Assembly: GCA_001770415.1 (NCBI GenBank)
Contig: MEQX01000097.1
Span: forward strand, 1-55,141
Reading direction: 5' to 3'
From: Betaproteobacteria bacterium RIFCSPLOWO2_02_FULL_63_19
GTDB taxonomy: Bacteria; Pseudomonadota; Gammaproteobacteria; Burkholderiales; SG8-39
DNA length: 55,141 nucleotides
This document shows, piece after piece, positions 51,033-55,141 of this stretch (positions are counted from its first letter, which is position 1; each line of letters starts with the position of its first letter). Both the position numbers and the translations under genes were made by a program. The notes beneath the pieces are model-generated. The model saw nothing but the letters and a program-made list of their open reading frames with translations, was not told where the DNA came from and made no database searches.

Positions 51033-51713
51033 TCAGGAGCTTCCTGCGACCTCGCGCAGGCCTTGGGGGTTGAGGATCTCGATCTTTTCGCGTTCCAGCG
51101 CCACCAGGCCCTGGTCCGAGAAGTTCTTCAGCAGCCGGCTCACGATTTCGCGCACGCTGCCCAATTCCTCGGCCAAGCCGTGGTGCGTTGTCCGGATGAT
51201 CCGACCCTTGCCCAGCAGCAGTGCTGCGAGCCTCTGGTCCAGGCGCTGGAACGCGACCGCCTCGACCAGTTGCATCAGTTCAGAAATGCGTTCGGCGAAC
51301 AGTCCGAATACATAGTTTCGGAACGGCTCGTGTTCGGCGAGAAGCTGGGAAAACAGCGGCAACGGCAGTGTTACCGCAGTAACATCCGAGTCCGCGATTC
51401 CGCGTGCGGAATAGGGGGCATTGCCGAGCAGGCAGCTCGAGGTAAGTATGCATGCCTCCCCGGGACCCACTCGGTACAACTGCAGTTCGCGGCCATTCGG
51501 TGCCGATTTGGAAACGCGGATGGTTCCGTCAATCAGCATGGGGAACGCCTGGCAGGGATTGCGCTCGTCGAACATCACCGTCCCCGACGGCGCGTTGCGA
51601 ATCACGGCTTGGTCCAGAATGCGGTCGAGGCTCGCAGCGGGAATCGCGGCGAATGCAGGATAAAGTTCGACAAGCTTGGCGCGAATTCCGGCGCGGGTGT
51701 CTGCTTGCTCCAT
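51033..51713 (-). CDS. Crp/Fnr family regulator
   Basis: This 226-residue protein has a cNMP-type beta-barrel (RNAPSGTVMFDE, MLIDGTIRVSKSAPNGRELQLYRVGPGE) and a winged helix-turn-helix (THHGLAEELGSVREIVSRLLKNFSDQG). The GEACILTSSCLLG stretch has two cysteines that recur in a subgroup of these regulators; the N-terminal FNR four-cysteine cluster is absent. It is divergent from the exporter gene, separated by 225 bases, and may regulate it. Its signal is unknown. Confidence 0.87.
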   Translation of the reverse strand: MEQADTRAGIRAKLVELYPAFAAIPAASLDRILDQAVIRNAPSGTVMFDERNPCQAFPMLIDGTIRVSKSAPNGRELQLYRVGPGEACILTSSCLLGNAPYSARGIADSDVTAVTLPLPLFSQLLAEHEPFRNYVFGLFAERISELMQLVEAVAFQRLDQRLAALLLGKGRIIRTTHHGLAEELGSVREIVSRLLKNFSDQGLVALEREKIEILNPQGLREVAGSS

Positions 51714-51938
51714 GTTCAGCCCAGTACGATCACGGGTATGTGCCCCAATAGACGCATTCTATCTGCGCCACCGCGCTTCGGGGAGCACAAAGTGGGCTGC
51801 GGACTGCGCTGCGTGAGATCTGGAGAGGTCCGTTGCAGCAGCAGCGTCAGGTAATGAAGCGCGTTTCCGGGTAGATTGGCGTCCTGGGCCAACGCGGAAG
51901 ATGACGATGCGATCGTTTTGGTATGGTCGGACCGGGTG

Positions 51939-53153
51939 ATGCGCCGCGTTCCTGACTGGCGATTTTTCGCCACGCTGGCTTCGATCTCGCTTATCGGTCC
52001 GCTCGCCATTCACATGTATCTGCCGGCGATGCCGGTGATCAAGTCGACTTTCGAAGTCTCGGACGCTTTGGTGGGGTGGACATACAGCGCGGCGCTGGTT
52101 GTCATGGCCGCCGCGACGCTGATCTACGGGTCGCTGTCCGATCGCTACGGCCGCCGTCCGGTATTGTTCGCGGGGCTGCTGTTCTTTACGATCGGCAGCG
52201 TCGTCTCGGGCCTCGCCGGTTCATTCTGCGGATTGATCGCGGGAAGGGTCATACAGGCCCTTGGAGCAGGCTGCGGCCTCACTCTCGCGCGCGCCATCGC
52301 GCGCGATGCCTACGGGCACGACGAACTGGTCAAGGTGATCGCGTATCTGACCATGGCGTACACGCTGGGCCCGCTGATGGCTACGCTTTTCGGCGGGGTG
52401 CTGGTCGACACGGCTGGTTGGCGCAGCCTGTTTGCGCTTGCGGCGGCAGCCGGAGTGCTGATCGCAGCAGCCTCCGGCCTCGTGATGTACGAGACGCACC
52501 CGAAATCCGACAGCCAGCGCAAGCCGTCGGGCTTCATAAGGGAGTACGCCGCGCTCTTTTCGCACGCGCGGTTCACGGCCTTTGTGCTGCAGTCGGGTTT
52601 TTCCTCCGGCGTGTTCTACCCGCTGGCAGCGGCTGCGTCGTTCCTGATGAAGGATCATCTGGGGCGCTCGGGGACCGAGTTCGGCGTCTATTTCATCGCT
52701 TTCCCGATCGGATATTTCCTCGGGAATCTGCTCTCGAGCAGGTTGAGCCAGCGTTTCGGCATCGAGAACATGGTTCTTATTGGGTCGCTGGTCAACTTCG
52801 CGGCGATCGGAATCCAGACGGCGTCGGTGCTCGCCGGTTATTTGTCGCCGCTGATCCTGTTCGTTCCGGGAGGCCTGAGCAGCTTCGGTCAGGGAATGGC
52901 GCTCCCGAACGCGCAGGTTGGCGCGATGCGGGTGATTCCGAGTCTCGCCGGCACAGCAGCCGGGGTCGGTGTGTTCTGCCAGGTGTTCATTGGCGCAGTG
53001 TTTGCGCAGATGTACAGCCTGTTCGCCGACGGAACACCGATTCCCATGGCTGCGACCGTAATGACCGCCTCGATCCTGACATTGGCCGCCGGCGCGACGC
53101 CGTATCTGTTGAAACGTCGAGAGCGGAACGTCGAAGGCGGTTTGGGGCGCTGA
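51939..53153 (+). CDS. Bcr/CflA family multidrug efflux transporter
   Basis: ATG 51939 (MRRVPDWRFFATLASI) gives 404 residues; an upstream frame to 51876 is less likely. IHMYLPAMPVIK in helix 1 and YGSLSDRYGRRPVLFAG between helices 2 and 3 are MFS/Bcr signatures. GRVIQALGAGCGLTLARAIARDAYG lies in helix 4-5. About 12 helices are traceable. It exports drugs or metabolites using the proton gradient. The neighbour Crp/Fnr gene is divergent. Confidence 0.87.
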   Translation: MRRVPDWRFFATLASISLIGPLAIHMYLPAMPVIKSTFEVSDALVGWTYSAALVVMAAATLIYGSLSDRYGRRPVLFAGLLFFTIGSVVSGLAGSFCGLIAGRVIQALGAGCGLTLARAIARDAYGHDELVKVIAYLTMAYTLGPLMATLFGGVLVDTAGWRSLFALAAAAGVLIAAASGLVMYETHPKSDSQRKPSGFIREYAALFSHARFTAFVLQSGFSSGVFYPLAAAASFLMKDHLGRSGTEFGVYFIAFPIGYFLGNLLSSRLSQRFGIENMVLIGSLVNFAAIGIQTASVLAGYLSPLILFVPGGLSSFGQGMALPNAQVGAMRVIPSLAGTAAGVGVFCQVFIGAVFAQMYSLFADGTPIPMAATVMTASILTLAAGATPYLLKRRERNVEGGLGR

Positions 53154-53225
53154 TCCAGGGCCGGCATCGTTGTATAAGCGTTTGACTTTTAAGGCTTAGC
53201 GGCCTGCCGGCGGGATCGCCGCGCG

Positions 53226-53234
53226 TGCTAGAAT
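53226..53234 (+). promoter_or_regulatory. Candidate extended -10 promoter of glyA
   Basis: TGCTAGAAT combines the extended TG-N motif with TAGAAT and lies 30 bases before the glyA ATG. No -35 box is evident, which fits an extended -10 promoter. Confidence 0.45.
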
Positions 53235-53263
53235 GCACACCTTTCGACTCGTGAGCCCACGCA

Positions 53264-54526
53264 ATGCACGCCAGCGATCTCGCACATACCGATCCCGAAC
53301 TGTATCGCGCGGTTCAGGCGGAAAACCGCCGCCAGGAAGAGCACATCGAGCTGATCGCCTCGGAAAACTACGTCAGTCCCGCGGTGCTCGAAGCGCAAGG
53401 CTCGCAGCTCACCAACAAGTACGCCGAAGGCTACCCGGGCAAGCGCTACTACGGCGGTTGCGAATTCGTGGACCTGGCCGAGAGCCTCGCCATTGAGCGC
53501 GCGAAAGAGCTGTTCGGAGCCGACTGCGCCAACGTACAGCCGCACTCGGGCTCGCAGGCGAACCAGGCTGTCTATATGGCGGTGATGCAGCCCGGAGACA
53601 CCATTCTCGGAATGTCGCTCGCGCATGGTGGTCACCTTACGCATGGCGCCGCGGTGAACGTGTCGGGCAAACTTTACCGGGCCGTCGGCTATGGGTTGAA
53701 CGCCGCCGAGGAAATCGACTTCGATGAGGTAGAACGCCTGGCGCGGGAACACAAACCCAAGGTGATTGTCGCCGGCGCGTCGGCCTATTCCCGGGTGATC
53801 GACTGGCAGCGCTTTAAAGATATCGCCGACGGTGTGGGAGCGCGCCTGGTGGTCGACATGGCCCATTATGCGGGCCTTGTCGCGGTGGGGCTCTATCCCA
53901 GCCCGGTGGGCATCGCCGACTTCGTGACCAGCACCACGCACAAGACGCTGCGGGGTCCTCGCGGAGGCATCATCCTTGCGGCGGCCGAGCACGAGAAGGT
54001 CGTCAACTCGACCATTTTCCCCGGAATTCAGGGAGGACCGCTGATGCACGTCATCGCGGCCAAGGCGGTTGCGTTCAAAGAAGCCCTTGAGCCGGGATTC
54101 AAGCGCTATCAGGAGCAGGTGCTGGCCAACGCGCGCATCATGGCGAGCACGCTCGCCGAGCGCGGCCTTCGTATTGTTTCGGGCGGGACCGACAGTCACA
54201 TGTTTCTGGTGGACCTGCGATCGAAGAATATCACCGGCAAGGATGCCGAAGCGGTGCTTGGGCGCGCGGACATCACCGTCAACAAGAACGCCATTCCGCA
54301 CGATCCTCAGAAGCCGTTCGTGACCAGCGGCATACGCATTGGTTCTCCGGCGATGACCACGCGGGGCTTCGGCGCCGGTGAGGCCCAACAAGTGGCGAAT
54401 CTGATCGCCGATGCGTTGGACTCGCCGCAAGACGATGCCGCGTTGGGCCGGGTGAAGAGGGAAGTGGGTGCGCTTTGCAAGCGCTTTCCAGTTTATCCGC
54501 GAGCCGCCGAGGCGGCCGTGTCCTGA
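53264..54526 (+). CDS. glyA: Serine hydroxymethyltransferase
   Basis: The 420-residue enzyme starts [60 protein letters not shown] and the PLP lysine in [15 protein letters not shown] are diagnostic. It converts serine and tetrahydrofolate to glycine and methylene-tetrahydrofolate in the cytoplasm, feeding the one-carbon pool used by MetF-type enzymes. It is the usual partner of nrdR in betaproteobacteria, 15 bases upstream. Confidence 0.98.
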   Translation: MHASDLAHTDPELYRAVQAENRRQEEHIELIASENYVSPAVLEAQGSQLTNKYAEGYPGKRYYGGCEFVDLAESLAIERAKELFGADCANVQPHSGSQANQAVYMAVMQPGDTILGMSLAHGGHLTHGAAVNVSGKLYRAVGYGLNAAEEIDFDEVERLAREHKPKVIVAGASAYSRVIDWQRFKDIADGVGARLVVDMAHYAGLVAVGLYPSPVGIADFVTSTTHKTLRGPRGGIILAAAEHEKVVNSTIFPGIQGGPLMHVIAAKAVAFKEALEPGFKRYQEQVLANARIMASTLAERGLRIVSGGTDSHMFLVDLRSKNITGKDAEAVLGRADITVNKNAIPHDPQKPFVTSGIRIGSPAMTTRGFGAGEAQQVANLIADALDSPQDDAALGRVKREVGALCKRFPVYPRAAEAAVS

Positions 54527-54541
54527 TACGTCGATCCGGCG

Positions 54542-55030
54542 ATGAAATGCCCCTATTGCAAGGCTGACAACACCGGCGTCGTCGACTCGCGTCTGTCGGA
54601 AGACGGCGACAGCGTGCGCCGCCGCCGCGAATGCCAGGGGTGCGGAAAGCGTTTTACGACCTACGAGCGGGTCGAACTGCAAATGCCGATGATCGTGAAG
54701 CAGAACGGCAATCGCACCATTTACGATCGGGAGAAAATTCGTACCGGATTCATGCGCGCGCTGCACAAGAGGCCGGTGCCTACGGAATACGTCGACGGTG
54801 CCATCACGCGCATCGAGCAACGCATCCTGGCGCTCGGCGAACGGGAGATCGCGAGCCGAGTGGTCGGCGAGATGGTGATGCGTGAACTGAAAAAGATGGA
54901 CGACGTCGCCTATATCCGTTTTGCTTCGGTGTACGAGGATTTTCAGCGGGTCGATGACTTCCGCGACGCCATCCAGCAGGTCAAGCGCCCGGGGGCGAGG
55001 GGCGGCCGCAAGAGCGGCAAGAGTCGATAG
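54542..55030 (+). CDS. nrdR: Transcriptional repressor NrdR
   Basis: The 162-residue protein starts [22 protein letters not shown]. Two CxxC pairs (CPYC and CQGC) form the zinc ribbon, followed by [19 protein letters not shown]. The ATP-cone domain ([30 protein letters not shown]) senses ATP/dATP and controls ribonucleotide reductase genes. The end ([15 protein letters not shown]) is basic. It follows glyA and is likely co-transcribed. Confidence 0.97.
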   Translation: MKCPYCKADNTGVVDSRLSEDGDSVRRRRECQGCGKRFTTYERVELQMPMIVKQNGNRTIYDREKIRTGFMRALHKRPVPTEYVDGAITRIEQRILALGEREIASRVVGEMVMRELKKMDDVAYIRFASVYEDFQRVDDFRDAIQQVKRPGARGGRKSGKSR

Positions 55031-55107
55031 CGTTGCCGGGCCGCGTGGCCAGGGCCGCGGCAGGAGCGGTGAAGGCACATTGGTTTTGCTCTTGTTCAAT
55101 CTCCTGT

Positions 55108-55141
55108 TTCGGGAAAGTTGCAACTTCGCAACTTTCCCGAA
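55108..55141. repeat. Perfect 14-bp inverted repeat at the window end
   Basis: TTCGGGAAAGTTGC (55108-55121) and GCAACTTTCCCGAA (55128-55141) are exact reverse complements around AACTTC. It lies 78 bases after nrdR. The 3' arm ends at the last base of the window, so the pairing may extend beyond it. It could be a terminator, an intergenic repeat unit or a site for a regulator; no T-run can be seen because the window stops. Confidence 0.7.

Noticed and set aside
53228..55123. 631-residue open frame antisense to glyA and nrdR
   Set aside because: Both sense genes are unmistakable; the antisense frame is His/Arg/Gly-rich with no family features and results from GC-rich codon bias.
1..55141. CRISPR arrays, tRNA, rRNA or insertion sequences
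   Set aside because: No regularly spaced direct repeats, no cloverleaf with a T-loop motif and no transposase-like protein were seen by eye; a tRNAscan or covariance search would be decisive.

Overview
The window is GC-rich DNA from the chromosome of a proteobacterium, most likely a betaproteobacterium. The gene order supports this: tuf sits directly in front of rpsJ, infA and rpmJ lie between secY and rpsM, and glyA is followed by nrdR. No genus is proposed. I saw no rRNA, tRNA, CRISPR array or insertion sequence.

Region 1 (1-14872) is the S10-spc-alpha ribosomal block on the + strand: the tuf tail, 27 ribosomal protein genes, secY, infA and rpoA, closed by a strong intrinsic terminator. 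Internal promoter-like sites lie before rplN and rpsM. The rpsJ-rplC and rpsQ-rplN gaps carry unusual runs of potential RNA hairpins. S3 and L15 have long basic, low-complexity C-terminal tails.

Region 2 (14956-22567) holds a SAM hydroxide adenosyltransferase gene that looks leaderless. A - strand catabolic run follows. In transcription order it encodes a gentisate 1,2-dioxygenase-like bicupin, a RidA-family protein, a kynurenine-formamidase-like hydrolase, a glycerate 2-kinase, a class II aldolase-like protein, a secreted protein of unknown function and a secreted alpha/beta hydrolase.

Region 3 (22568-36397) is a + strand acyl-CoA and one-carbon region. It encodes an SDR dehydrogenase, an enoyl-CoA hydratase, a TetR regulator and a CoA ligase. 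Next come an HTH-methyltransferase fusion, a MetF-like protein and a MetE-like protein. Last are an ACMSD-type amidohydrolase, a second CoA ligase and a flavin/Fe-S reductase. A TGAATGA-TCATTCA palindrome lies between the divergent dioxygenase and SDR genes. The MetF/MetE/methyltransferase trio is the best candidate for an undescribed system; one possibility is folate-linked methyl removal from a catabolic substrate, which is a hypothesis only.

Region 4 (36429-46336), on the - strand, encodes an indolepyruvate-ferredoxin-oxidoreductase locus arranged alpha-beta-alpha, a hotdog thioesterase and a TRAP carboxylate transporter (dctP-dctQ-dctM). This suggests uptake of an organic acid and oxidation of a 2-oxo acid to an acyl-CoA.

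Region 5 (46337-55141) contains a DapA-family aldolase/lyase, a second MetE-like protein and an amidohydrolase remnant with an internal deletion. A PLP-dependent hydroxyamino-acid lyase, a Mut7-C protein, a Crp/Fnr regulator, a Bcr/CflA exporter and glyA-nrdR follow. The window ends exactly on a perfect 14-bp inverted repeat.
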